DNA of 64,000 bases from NCBI GenBank assembly GCA_964462675.1, contig CAYWYS010000010.1:16986-80985 (forward strand), given 5' to 3'. Positions 18,228 to 26,831 of the stretch are shown one piece after another. The position numbers and the translations under genes are program-made. Position 1 is the stretch's first letter. Each line of letters begins with the position of its first letter. The DNA comes from XN24 sp964462675 (GTDB lineage: Bacteria > Pseudomonadota > Gammaproteobacteria > Steroidobacterales > XN24). The notes beneath the pieces are model-generated. The model saw only the letters and a list, made by a program, of their open reading frames with translations, was not told where the DNA came from and searched no databases.

Positions 18228-19924
18228 GCCGCCGCCCCATTCAGCGGCGAACCGTGGACGCCGCCGCGGCGGGCGCGCTCGGCGGGGTCGCGCCCGTGCT
18301 CGCGCGCCTGTTCGCGGCCCGCGGCGTGCGCAGCGCAGCGGAACTCGATCTCAGCCTCGCCGCGCTGCTGCCCATCGGCCGTCTCGATGGCGTCGAGACG
18401 GCCGCCGCGCTGGTCGCGGATCATCTCGAGCGCGGCAGCCGGATCCTGATCGTCGGCGATTTCGATGCCGACGGCGCCACCAGCACGGCCTTGCTGATGC
18501 GCGCGCTGGCGGCGCTCGGCGGCGCGCCGCGCTACCTGGTGCCCGATCGTTTCGTGCATGGCTACGGGCTGAGCCCCGGGCTGGTCCGGGATGCCGCCGC
18601 GCAGCGCCCGGACCTGCTGATCACCGTGGACAGCGGAATCAACTGTCATGCCGGCGTCGCACTGGCGCGCGAGCGCGGCATGGACGTGCTGGTCACCGAT
18701 CATCACCTGCCCGGCGCGGTCCTGCCGGCGGCGAGCGCGATCGTCAACCCGGCGCTGCCGGGGCAGGGCTTCCCGAGCCGTTATCTCGCCGGGGTCGGCG
18801 TGGCCTTCTACCTGGCCGCCGCGCTGGCGCGCCGGCTCGGCGCCGACCGTGCGCTCGTCCCCGGCCTGCTGGACCTGGTGGCGCTCGGCACGGTCGCCGA
18901 CCTGGTGCCGCTCGATCGCAACAACCGCATCCTGGTCGAGCATGGGCTGCGCCGGATTCGAGCCGGCGCCTGCCGGCCCGGGATCACAGCGCTGCTGGCG
19001 GCCGGCAAGCGCGACCCTCGCCAGGCCGTGACGACGGACCTCGCGTTCGCGGCCGGACCGCGCCTGAATGCCGCCGGCCGGCTCGACGACATGTCGGTCG
19101 GCATCGAGTGCCTGCTGAGCGACGATCCGCAGCGCGCGGGCGAGCTGGCGGCGCTGCTGTCGAGTCTCAACGAGGAGCGCAAGCAGATCGAGACGCGGAT
19201 GCAGCAGGAGGCGCTGGCGGCGGTCGCTGACCTCGATCCCGGCCCCGGCGAGCTGCCGCCGGTGCTGTGCGTGCATCGTCCCGGCTGGCACAGCGGCGTC
19301 GTGGGACTGGTCGCGGCGCGCCTCAAGGAGCGCTATCACCGCCCGGCGGTCGCATTCGCCGCGGACGAGGGCGGCCTGTTGAAGGGCTCGGCGCGCTCCG
19401 TGCCGGGGCTGCACATTCGCGATGCGATCGCCGACGTCGACGCGCGCCACCCCGGCCTGATCGAGCGCTTCGGCGGCCACGCGATGGCGGCCGGCCTCAG
19501 CCTCGCGCCGGCCGGCCTGGCGCTGTTTCGCGAATCGCTCGCCGCGGAGGTCGCGGTGCGGCTCGAGCCGGGCGCGCTGGCCGGGACGATCCACTCCGAC
19601 GGCGAGCTCGCCGACGAGGAGTTCGGGCTCGCAACCGCCGAACTGCTGCGCGATGCCGCGCCCTGGGGCCAGGGCTTTCCGGAACCGCTGTTCGACGGTT
19701 GTTTCGAACTGCTGGACGCCCGGGTCGTCGGCGTTGACCACCTGAAGCTCAGGGTCAGGCCGGCCGGCAGCCGCCGCATCCTCGATGCGATCGCATTTCG
19801 CCAGGCCGAGCGGCTCGGCCGCGCGCGGCCTGCCCGGCTGCGGCTGGCTTACCGGCTCGGCGTCAACGAGTATGCCGGCGTCCGCGCGGTGCAACTCGTC
19901 GTCGAGTACCTCGAGCCGGCCTGA
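18221..19924 (+). CDS. recJ: Single-stranded-DNA-specific exonuclease RecJ
   Basis: RecJ degrades single-stranded DNA from the 5' end in recombination and mismatch repair. The 567-residue product carries the DHH-phosphoesterase motifs in order: ILIVGDFDADGATSTALL, LLITVDSGINCH, VLVTDHHLPG, the structural LGTVADLVPL and GPRLNAAGRLDDM. The DHHA1 domain has GGHAMAAGLSL, and a C-terminal OB fold follows. The GTG start overlaps the preceding gene (GTGCTGA). The recJ-prfB-lysS order is the same as in E. coli. Confidence 0.96.
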   Translation: MLSRRPIQRRTVDAAAAGALGGVAPVLARLFAARGVRSAAELDLSLAALLPIGRLDGVETAAALVADHLERGSRILIVGDFDADGATSTALLMRALAALGGAPRYLVPDRFVHGYGLSPGLVRDAAAQRPDLLITVDSGINCHAGVALARERGMDVLVTDHHLPGAVLPAASAIVNPALPGQGFPSRYLAGVGVAFYLAAALARRLGADRALVPGLLDLVALGTVADLVPLDRNNRILVEHGLRRIRAGACRPGITALLAAGKRDPRQAVTTDLAFAAGPRLNAAGRLDDMSVGIECLLSDDPQRAGELAALLSSLNEERKQIETRMQQEALAAVADLDPGPGELPPVLCVHRPGWHSGVVGLVAARLKERYHRPAVAFAADEGGLLKGSARSVPGLHIRDAIADVDARHPGLIERFGGHAMAAGLSLAPAGLALFRESLAAEVAVRLEPGALAGTIHSDGELADEEFGLATAELLRDAAPWGQGFPEPLFDGCFELLDARVVGVDHLKLRVRPAGSRRILDAIAFRQAERLGRARPARLRLAYRLGVNEYAGVRAVQLVVEYLEPA

Positions 19925-20012
19925 CGGAGCCTGGGTCCGCGGCAAGTTCGAGTTCCGTCGCGTGATAAACTTGCGCGCTTCGTCAAGCACGACCATGCAA
20001 ACCGGGCCGAGA

Positions 20013-21108
20013 ATGGAAATTGCACCACTGCGCCACCAGCTGGCGGATCTCTCCTCGAGGGTGGATGCCCTGAGGAGGTACCTTTGACTACGCGGGCAAG
20101 CGCGAGCGCCTCGAGGAGGTCCAGCGCGAGCTCGAGAGTCCGGATATCTGGAGCAAGCAGGAGCGGGCCCAGGCGCTGGGCCGCGAGCGCGCCCAGCTCG
20201 AGGCCGTCGTAGGGCTGCTCGACGAGCTCTGGCGCGGCCTCGAGGACGGCCGTGGCCTGCTCGAACTCGCCGCCGAGGAGGACGACGAGGCGACGGCCGC
20301 CGGCATCGCGACCGACGCCGAGGGCCTCGAGAAGAAGATCGCCGAGCTCGAATTCCGCCGCATGTTCTCCGGCCCGATGGATGCCAGCAATGCGTTCATC
20401 GACATCAATGCGGGGCAGGGCGGCACCGAGGCGCAGGACTGGGCCGAGATGCTGCTGCGCATGTACCTGCGCTGGATGGAGATGCATGGCTTCGAGGCCG
20501 AGATCATCGAGGCCTCGGCCGGCGAGGTGGCCGGCATCAAGAGCGCGACGGTGCACGTGACCGGTCCCTATGCCTACGGCTGGCTGCGGACCGAGACCGG
20601 CATTCACCGCCTGGTCAGGAAGTCGCCGTTCGACTCCGGCAATCGTCGCCACACGAGCTTTGCCGGCGTGTTCGTGTCGCCGGAAGTGGACGACGAGGTC
20701 GACATCGAGATCAACCCCGCGGACCTGCGCATCGACGTCTATCGGGCCAGCGGCGCCGGCGGCCAGCACGTCAACCGCACCGAATCCGCGGTGCGCATCA
20801 CGCACAACCCGACGGGGATCGTCGTGCAGTGCCAGAATGACCGCAGCCAGCACAAGAACAAGGCGACGGCGATGAAGCAGCTCAAGGCCAAGCTCTACGA
20901 GCTGGAAATGCAGCAGCGGCGCGCCAAGGCCCAGGCCGTCGAGGACACCAAGGCGGACATCGCCTGGGGCAACCAGATTCGCAGCTACGTGCTCGACCAG
21001 TCCCGCATCAAGGACCTGCGCACCGGCGTCGAGGTCGGCAACACGCAGGCCGTGCTGAACGGCGACCTGGATCAGTTCATCGAGGCCAGCCTGAAGCAGG
21101 GGCTGTAG
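20013..21108 (+). CDS. prfB: Peptide chain release factor 2, programmed +1 frameshift
   Basis: RF2 recognises UAA and UGA. The first 24 codons (MEIAPLRHQLADL to LRRYL) end in an in-frame UGA at 20085-20087. Ribosomes skip U20085 and continue with GAC, joining 20013-20084 to 20086-21108 and giving 364 residues. The second frame starts DYAGKRERLEEV, as in E. coli. The stop-recognition tripeptide SPF is at residues 204-206 and the catalytic GGQ at 249-251, one residue short of the E. coli numbering. Low RF2 raises frameshifting, so the protein controls its own level. lysS follows nine bases later. Confidence 0.97.
20073..20088 (+). promoter_or_regulatory. RF2 programmed frameshift signal
   Basis: An internal Shine-Dalgarno AGGAGG (20073-20078) precedes the slippery CTT TGA C (20082-20088) by three bases, the canonical arrangement. 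The in-frame UGA is read poorly when RF2 is scarce, which favours the +1 shift. Confidence 0.95.
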
Positions 21109-21117
21109 GGGAAAGAC

Positions 21118-22614
21118 ATGTCCGAACAGCCAGAGCACGCCCTGATCGCGGAACGGCGCCGCAAGCTCGAAGCGCTGCGCGCTGCCGGCGAGGCCTATGC
21201 GAACGACTTCCGTCGCAATGCGCAGGCCGAGGACCTGCAGCTCGCGTTCGGGCCGCTGGAGGCCGAGGCGCTCGAGCGCGACGGCGTGCCGGTCGCGGTC
21301 GCCGGGCGCATGATGGCCAAGCGCATCATGGGCAAGGCGAGCTTCGCCCGGCTCGAGGACATGAGCGGCGCGATCCAGTTGTTCTTCGAGCGCGATGCGC
21401 TGCCCGAGGGTGTGTATGCGGCCTTCAAGAGCTGGGATCTCGGCGATCTGCTCGGCGTCGAGGGCACGCTGTTCAAGACCAGGACCGGCGAGCTGACCGT
21501 GCGGGTGCGGACGGCGCGCCTGCTGTCGAAGTGCCTGCGGCCCCTGCCCGAAAAGTATCACGGCCTCGCCGATACCGAGACGCGCTACCGCCAGCGCTAC
21601 CTCGACCTGATCATGAACGCCGACAGCCGCAAGGTATTCCGCCTGCGCTCCAGCATGATCTCTTTCATGCGGCGCTATCTCGATTCGCGCGGCTTCCTGG
21701 AAGTCGAGACGCCGATGATGCAGCCGATCCCCGGTGGCGCGAATGCACGCCCCTTCATCACGCACCACAATGCGCTCGGCGTCGACATGTACCTGCGCAT
21801 TGCGCCCGAACTGTACCTGAAGCGCCTCGTCGTGGGCGGTCTCGAGCGCGTCTACGAGATCAACCGCAATTTCCGCAACGAGGGACTGTCGACGCGGCAC
21901 AACCCCGAGTTCACGATGCTCGAGCTGTACCAGGCCTATGTCGACCAGGTGGCGATGATGGACCTGACCGAGGACCTGCTGCGGCTGATGGCGGAGGCGC
22001 TGACCGGCGGGATGAAGCTCGCCTGGCAGGGCGCCGAGATCGATCTCGGTCCGGCATTCCGCCGGGTAGAGCTCGAGGCGCTGGTCGCCGAGGCGAATCC
22101 CGGCCTCGATCCCGCCCGGTGGCGCGACCCGGCGCACCTCCGGGACATCGCAGCGCGACTCGAGCTGCGTGTCGAGGCCGGCTGGGGCGCGGGCAAGCTG
22201 CTCGCCGAGTTGTTCGAGAAGACCGTCGAGCCCGGCCTGCAACAGCCGACTTTCGTCACCGGCTACCCGCTCGAGATCTCGCCGCTGGCGCGCTGCCGCG
22301 ACGCGGACCCGTTTCTGACCGACCGCTTCGAGCTGTTCATTGCCGGCCGCGAGATCGCGAACGGTTTTTCCGAGCTCAACGACCCTGAAGAGCAGGCACG
22401 TCGCTTCCGCGCGCAGGTCGAGCAGAAGACCGCCGGCGACGAGGAGGCGATGTTCTACGACGCGGATTACGTCCGCGCGCTCGAGTACGGCATGCCGCCG
22501 GCCGGCGGGCTCGGCGTCGGCGTGGACCGCCTCGCGATGCTGTACGCCGACCAGCCGTCGATTCGCGATGTGCTGCTGTTCCCGCACATGCGCCCGGAAG
22601 AGCCTGGCGCATAG
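21118..22614 (+). CDS. lysS: Lysine-tRNA ligase, class II
   Basis: LysS charges tRNA-Lys. The 498-residue product has the N-terminal anticodon-binding OB fold (VAVAGRMMAKRIMGKASFA). The class II catalytic core follows: TETRYRQRYLDLIMN, motif 1 (RRYLDSRGFLEVETPMMQPI), the AIRTHHN-like segment (FITHHNALGVDMYLRIAPEL), motif 2 (EINRNFRNEGLSTRHNPEF) and motif 3 (GGLGVGVDRLAML). The GGGGAAAG-type sequence before the ATG serves as ribosome binding site. It follows prfB, as in many gammaproteobacteria. Confidence 0.97.
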   Translation: MSEQPEHALIAERRRKLEALRAAGEAYANDFRRNAQAEDLQLAFGPLEAEALERDGVPVAVAGRMMAKRIMGKASFARLEDMSGAIQLFFERDALPEGVYAAFKSWDLGDLLGVEGTLFKTRTGELTVRVRTARLLSKCLRPLPEKYHGLADTETRYRQRYLDLIMNADSRKVFRLRSSMISFMRRYLDSRGFLEVETPMMQPIPGGANARPFITHHNALGVDMYLRIAPELYLKRLVVGGLERVYEINRNFRNEGLSTRHNPEFTMLELYQAYVDQVAMMDLTEDLLRLMAEALTGGMKLAWQGAEIDLGPAFRRVELEALVAEANPGLDPARWRDPAHLRDIAARLELRVEAGWGAGKLLAELFEKTVEPGLQQPTFVTGYPLEISPLARCRDADPFLTDRFELFIAGREIANGFSELNDPEEQARRFRAQVEQKTAGDEEAMFYDADYVRALEYGMPPAGGLGVGVDRLAMLYADQPSIRDVLLFPHMRPEEPGA

Positions 22615-22661
22615 CGGCTGTCGGTCGCAGCGATGGTCGCGGTCGACCGCGTGGGTGGACC

Positions 22662-22953
22662 GCGTGGGCGGACCGTCACAGGTCCGCCTCGCTCAAAATA
22701 ACTTCGCTCGGCGGACCCGTGACGTTCCACCCACGCTGCTGTGTCGCCGGATCCAGCGCTGCCGGTGCCAATGCAGTTGCTAATGCGCTCGGGGCGTGCA
22801 GCGCATTGTTGCGCTGACATGCGCTGACATGCGCTGACATGCGCTGACACGCGCTGTCACGCGCGACGCGGCAGCGGCGGGGGGACGGCATGGGCCCGCT
22901 GAGTGAGATAAAGATTTCCCGAACGAAGCGGGCCCATGCCGGCGCCCCGTCGC
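22662..22953. repeat. Inverted pair of hairpin elements (conserved-loop family), copy 2
   Basis: These lie between the convergent lysS and ygfZ genes. The left hairpin has arms 22662-22688 and 22710-22736 (24 of 27 complementary) around a 21-nt loop TCGCTCAAAATAACTTCGCT plus C. The right one has arms 22874-22900 and 22927-22953 (24 of 27) around a loop containing GAGTGAGATAAAGATTTC. Orientation is reverse then forward, as in the pair at 9934-10166. Stem sequences differ between the four hairpins, yet each is self-complementary. GGTCGAC motifs flank both pairs. Nothing in this 410-bp gap looks coding. Confidence 0.8.
22811..22860. repeat. 10-bp tandem repeat, five units
   Basis: Three exact copies of GCGCTGACAT are followed by GCGCTGACAC and GCGCTGTCAC, head to tail, inside the spacer of the second hairpin pair. 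With no spacers between units it is not a CRISPR. Confidence 0.9.
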
Positions 22954-23024
22954 GGTCGACTGCGATCCAGCTGATGCCGGCGCCGCGCCGCGGTCAATTC
23001 CGCGGTCGACCACGCTCCGGCCAG

Positions 23025-23885
23025 TTACGAACCGGCGTCGGGCGGCGTGAACGGCTCGAGCGGCCGGCCGTCGGCGAGGGCGAAGGGGCCGGCGGAGTCG
23101 TCGGCGACGACCGCCATCAGCAGGCCACCGTCATCCTTGGCAGCGGCCCGGATCACCGTGCCGGCCGAGTCGTGCAGGCTGTCCCCTGCGGCCGGCACGG
23201 CGCCGGCGACACGGAACAGTCGCGCGCGACGCTTGACGCGGCCGAGGTGGTGGGCGCGCGCGACGATCTCCTGGCCCGGATAGCAGCCTTTCGTGAAGCT
23301 GACGGCGCCGAGCCGGTCGAGGTTCAGCATCTGCGCGACAAACTGGCCGCTGGTCTCCGGATAGACCTCGGGAATCCCGGCCTCGAGCTCCGCCAGTGCC
23401 CAGTCCACTGCGGCGGCGCGGTCGACCGGTCCGGTGGTCTCGTCGAGTGCGCCGACGAGCAGCCAGCCGGCCCGGCCGGGCAAGCGCAGGACGCTGAGCG
23501 TGTCATTGCAACGCGCCGTCATCGGCGCATCCCGCGGTCCAAGGCCATCGACCGGCAGTTGCGCGCGATGCTCGGCGGCGAGGCCGAACACCGGCGGACC
23601 GGCTTGTACCGTGACCTTGGCGCGCAGCACGTACATCCGCAGCCGCTGCTCGATCGCGGCCGCGAGCCCGGCCTGCATGACCAGCACGAAGCCCTGCGGA
23701 GATGGCAGCACCCGCAATACCGCGAGGACCCGCCCTTTCGGATCGTGCCACGCAGAGAGCTGACCGCGGCGCTCCGTGACTTCCCCGAGATCCGACGACA
23801 GTTGCTTTTGCAGGAAGCTGCGCGCGTCGGGCCCGGTCACGGTCAATGACCGCAGGGATTCCAACGGGAAGGGCTGGGCGGTCAT
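23025..23885 (-). CDS. ygfZ: Folate-binding protein YgfZ (iron-sulfur cluster repair)
   Basis: YgfZ is a GcvT-like tetrahydrofolate-binding protein needed for normal activity of several iron-sulfur enzymes. The 286-residue product has the family signature SFTKGCYPGQEIVARAHHLG, containing the key cysteine, near residue 200. The N-terminal domain has VTGPDARSFLQKQLSSDL and LSAWHDPKGRVLAVLR. The ATG giving MTAQPFPLESLRSL is preferred over a much longer upstream extension that shows no family likeness. It is divergent from the complex II genes, whose SdhB subunit carries iron-sulfur clusters; the link is inference. Confidence 0.92.
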   Translation of the reverse strand: MTAQPFPLESLRSLTVTGPDARSFLQKQLSSDLGEVTERRGQLSAWHDPKGRVLAVLRVLPSPQGFVLVMQAGLAAAIEQRLRMYVLRAKVTVQAGPPVFGLAAEHRAQLPVDGLGPRDAPMTARCNDTLSVLRLPGRAGWLLVGALDETTGPVDRAAAVDWALAELEAGIPEVYPETSGQFVAQMLNLDRLGAVSFTKGCYPGQEIVARAHHLGRVKRRARLFRVAGAVPAAGDSLHDSAGTVIRAAAKDDGGLLMAVVADDSAGPFALADGRPLEPFTPPDAGS

Positions 23886-23984
23886 GCGATGCTGGCTCCG
23901 CGTCGATGTCGAGGCAGCGGCAATTCTAACCCGGGGTCCCGGGATGCTGGCCTGTTGTTGCGGTGCGTGGCAGAATCTCGGGCT

Positions 23985-24158
23985 ATGTCCGAGAAGGCCG
24001 ACAGCAACGAGAACGAACGCCCGCGGCCGCCGGCCCCGGCGGGCGAGGCGGCCGAAACCGGCGCGCCCGTCATGCCGAAAGAGATAGGGGGGCGGGATGG
24101 TCCGGAGCCGGTCCGCTACGGCGACTGGGAAAAGAACGGCCGTTGCATAGATTTCTGA
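23985..24158 (+). CDS. DUF1674 protein, SdhAF4-like complex II assembly factor
   Basis: A 57-residue protein whose only conserved part is the C-terminus GPEPVRYGDWEKNGRCIDF, the hallmark of DUF1674. The mitochondrial member, SdhAF4, binds the flavinated succinate dehydrogenase subunit and shields it before assembly. The N-terminal half is disordered and charged (SEKADSNENERPRPPAPAGE), typical of the family. It lies 93 bp before sdhC on the same strand, so a role in complex II assembly is well supported by context. Confidence 0.85.
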   Translation: MSEKADSNENERPRPPAPAGEAAETGAPVMPKEIGGRDGPEPVRYGDWEKNGRCIDF

Positions 24159-24235
24159 GTCGAAACTGACTCGTCCGGGCCGGGCGCCAAGGGCTGAATG
24201 CCTCGTGCCTGAGCCGTACGAACGCACGTCCCGCC

Positions 24236-24243
24236 AAGGAGGA
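24236..24243 (+). promoter_or_regulatory. Strong ribosome binding site of sdhC
   Basis: AAGGAGGA, close to the full anti-Shine-Dalgarno complement, ends eight bases before the sdhC ATG. It is one of the strongest sites in the window and fits high expression of complex II. Confidence 0.8.
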
Positions 24244-24251
24244 CCCTGGTC

Positions 24252-24644
24252 ATGGCTGCTGGCAATCGGCCCCTGTCACCACACCTGTTGATCTATCGTC
24301 CGCAGCTCACCTCGGTGCTGTCCATCACCCATCGGATGACTGGTGTCGTGCTCACGGTCAGCCTGTTGCTGCTGGTGTACTGGCTCGCTGCGCTGGCCGC
24401 GGGAGACACCGCCTACCAGGCCGCCCTTGGCGTGCTTGGCACGTGGCCGGTCAAGGCGCTGCTGTTTTTCGCCAGCTACGCATTCTTCTATCACCTCTGC
24501 AACGGCCTTCGGCACCTGTGGTGGGATTCCGGCCGCGGCTTCGAGATCGAGCAGGTCTACGCCTCCGGCTGGGCGGTCGTCATTGTCGCGAGCCTGCTGA
24601 CGCTGATGGCCTGGGGCGTGCGGCTGATCGGCGGTGGCGCGTGA
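24252..24644 (+). CDS. sdhC: Succinate dehydrogenase cytochrome b556 subunit
   Basis: SdhC is one of two membrane anchors of complex II and helps bind haem b and ubiquinone. The 130-residue protein starts with RPLSPHLLIYRPQLTSVLSI and HRMTGVVL, the conserved quinone-site serine and arginine segment. It has three hydrophobic helices. The haem ligand histidine is expected in FYHLCNGLRHLWWD. The stop overlaps the GTG of sdhD by four bases. An excellent Shine-Dalgarno precedes it. Confidence 0.95.
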   Translation: MAAGNRPLSPHLLIYRPQLTSVLSITHRMTGVVLTVSLLLLVYWLAALAAGDTAYQAALGVLGTWPVKALLFFASYAFFYHLCNGLRHLWWDSGRGFEIEQVYASGWAVVIVASLLTLMAWGVRLIGGGA

Positions 24645-25021
24645 GCCTGCGCAGCCCGCTCGGCCGCGCGCTCGGCCTCGGCGCCGCCGGCAACGGCACC
24701 GAGCACTGGTGGCAGCAGCGCATCACCGCGGTCGCCCTGGCGCTGCTGGGCGCCTGGTTCGCGATCTGCCTGCTCGGCCTCGATCTCGCCGACCGCGCCG
24801 CGCTCGTGGCGTGGATCGTGCGGCCGTGGAACGCGGCGCTGCTGGCGGTGCTGGTGTCGACCGCGGCCTGGCACTCGCTGCTCGGCACGCGCGTCATCGT
24901 CGAGGACTACGTCCATGGCGCACTCAAGGTGCCGTCGCTGGTGGCGCTCCAGTTCCTGCACGTCATTGCGGCCGCTGTCGGGATCGTCGCCGTGCTGCAG
25001 ATCGCCAGCGGAGGACAATGA
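24641..25021 (+). CDS. sdhD: Succinate dehydrogenase membrane anchor subunit
   Basis: SdhD is the second membrane anchor of complex II. The 126-residue product starts at GTG and has GAAGNGTEHWWQQRITAVAL, then three transmembrane helices, with WHSLLGTRVIVEDYVHGALK holding the likely haem-ligand histidine and the quinone-site tyrosine region. It overlaps sdhC by four bases, and the sdhA ATG follows one base after its stop. Sequence identity in this family is low, so the call rests on pattern plus operon position. Confidence 0.92.
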   Translation: MSLRSPLGRALGLGAAGNGTEHWWQQRITAVALALLGAWFAICLLGLDLADRAALVAWIVRPWNAALLAVLVSTAAWHSLLGTRVIVEDYVHGALKVPSLVALQFLHVIAAAVGIVAVLQIASGGQ

Positions 25022-25022
25022 C

Positions 25023-26816
25023 ATGAGCGGCGCATACAAGATCGTCGACCATAGCTACGACGTGGTCGTGGTCGGCGCCGGCGGCGCGGGCCTGCGTGCG
25101 ACCTTCGGGCTGGCGGAGCAGGGCCTGCGGACCGCCTGCGTCACCAAGGTGTTCCCGACGCGCAGCCACACGGTGGCCGCGCAGGGCGGCATCAGCGCGG
25201 CGCTCGGCAACATGGGCGAGGACGACTGGCGCTGGCACATGTACGACACCGTCAAGGGCTCCGACTGGCTCGGCGACCAGGACGCGATCGAGTACATGTG
25301 CAAGGAAGCGCCCGACGCGGTCATCGAGCTCGAGCACTACGGCGTGCCGTTTTCGCGCACCGAGGAGGGCCGCATCTACCAGCGGCCGTTTGGCGGCATG
25401 ACGACCCGCTTCGGTGAGGGCCCGCCCGCGCAGCGCACTTGCGCCGCCGCTGATCGCACGGGTCACGCGATGCTGCACACGCTCTACCAGCAGTCGCTGA
25501 AGCACCAGGCCAAGTTCTTCGTCGAGTACTTCGCGCTCGACCTGATCATGGACGAGCAGGGTGCGTGCCGCGGCGTCATGGCGTGGAACCTCGAGACCGG
25601 CGAGCTGCATCGCTTCCGCGCCCACATGGTCATCCTCGCCACCGGCGGCTACGGCCGCGCGTATTTTTCATGCACCTCGGCGCACACCTGCACTGGCGAC
25701 GGCAATGGGATGGTGCTGCGTGCGGGCCTGCCGCTGCAGGATATGGAGTTCGTACAGTTCCACCCGACCGGTATCTATGGCGCCGGCATGCTGATCACCG
25801 AGGGCGTGCGTGGCGAAGGCGGCTACCTGACGAACTCCGAGGGCGAGCGCTTCATGGAGCGCTATGCCCCGAATGCGAAGGACCTCGCGTCGCGCGACGT
25901 CGTCAGCCGCTCGATGACGATCGAGATCCGCGAGGGCCGCGGCGTCGGCGAACTTCGCGACCACATCCACCTCCATCTCGAGCACCTCGGCCCGGAGGTG
26001 ATCCATGAGCGGCTGCCGGGAATCGCGGAAACGTCGCGTATCTTTGCGAACGTGGACGTCACCAGGGAACCGATTCCGGTACTGCCCACTGCACACTACA
26101 ACATGGGAGGAATCCCGGCGAACTATCGGGGCGAGGTTACTACCCTGCGTGAAGGCAACACGGAAAGTGTTGTGCCGGGCTTGATGGCTGCCGGCGAGGC
26201 TGCCTGCGTGTCCGTGCACGGCGCCAACCGGCTCGGTTCGAATTCGCTGCTCGACCTCGTGGTATTCGGTCGCGCGACTGCGCGTCGGTGTGGCGAGTTG
26301 ATCAAGCCGGGGGCACGTCATGCACCGCTGCCGAAGGACGCCGGCGAGGCATCGATTGCCCGCCTGGACAGCTTGCGTCATGCCCGCGGTAGCCTGCCGA
26401 CAGCGCAAGTTCGCCTCGCCATGCAACGCACAATGCAGGACCATTGCACTGTTTTTCGCACCGGTGAGGCGCTCGGCGAGGGCATCCGCAGGCTGAAGAC
26501 GGTGGTCGAATCCTTTGCCGACGTGAAAGTTGCGGATCGCTCGATGGTGTTCAACACGGACCTGGTGGAGACTCTCGAGCTGGAAAACCTGCTCGGCCAG
26601 GCGCTGGTCACCATTGTTTCAGCGGAGAACCGCAAGGAGAGTCGTGGCGCACATGCGCGCGAAGATTATCCCGAGCGCGACGACCAGCAATGGATGAAGC
26701 ACACGCTGGCGTGGCGTACGGCGCCGACGGAGGTCCGGATCGATTACCGGCCGGTGCACCTGCAGACGCTGACCGCCGACGCCGAGCCGATTCCACCGAA
26801 GGCGCGGACCTACTGA
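25023..26816 (+). CDS. sdhA: Succinate dehydrogenase flavoprotein subunit
   Basis: SdhA oxidises succinate to fumarate with covalently bound FAD. The dinucleotide-binding loop VVVVGAGGAGLRATFGLAE is at residues 14-32. His49 in TRSHTVAAQGGISAAL is the expected covalent FAD attachment site. Substrate-site segments include FVQFHPTGIYGAGMLITEG, PTAHYNMGGIP, and HGANRLGSNSLLDLVVFGR. The 597-residue length is normal. The covalent flavin is probably attached with help from SdhE, encoded downstream beyond sdhB. Confidence 0.98.
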   Translation: MSGAYKIVDHSYDVVVVGAGGAGLRATFGLAEQGLRTACVTKVFPTRSHTVAAQGGISAALGNMGEDDWRWHMYDTVKGSDWLGDQDAIEYMCKEAPDAVIELEHYGVPFSRTEEGRIYQRPFGGMTTRFGEGPPAQRTCAAADRTGHAMLHTLYQQSLKHQAKFFVEYFALDLIMDEQGACRGVMAWNLETGELHRFRAHMVILATGGYGRAYFSCTSAHTCTGDGNGMVLRAGLPLQDMEFVQFHPTGIYGAGMLITEGVRGEGGYLTNSEGERFMERYAPNAKDLASRDVVSRSMTIEIREGRGVGELRDHIHLHLEHLGPEVIHERLPGIAETSRIFANVDVTREPIPVLPTAHYNMGGIPANYRGEVTTLREGNTESVVPGLMAAGEAACVSVHGANRLGSNSLLDLVVFGRATARRCGELIKPGARHAPLPKDAGEASIARLDSLRHARGSLPTAQVRLAMQRTMQDHCTVFRTGEALGEGIRRLKTVVESFADVKVADRSMVFNTDLVETLELENLLGQALVTIVSAENRKESRGAHAREDYPERDDQQWMKHTLAWRTAPTEVRIDYRPVHLQTLTADAEPIPPKARTY

Positions 26817-26831
26817 GGGAGATGAGCGGAC

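Noticed and set aside
19849..22587. A 912-codon minus-strand frame opposite prfB and lysS
   Set aside because: It is antisense to two certain genes and has the composition of a shadow frame, with no family likeness.
22811..22860. Short direct repeats considered as a CRISPR array
   Set aside because: Units are 10 bp and contiguous, without spacers; no cas genes are nearby.
24140..24175. ATAGATTTCTGA before sdhC as a fifth copy of the hairpin-loop family
   Set aside because: The bases encode the conserved CIDF end of the DUF1674 protein, and no flanking stem is present.
23886..24227. Upstream extension of ygfZ by more than 100 codons
   Set aside because: The added part is antisense to the DUF1674 gene and shows no YgfZ likeness; the ATG at 23885 gives the family start.
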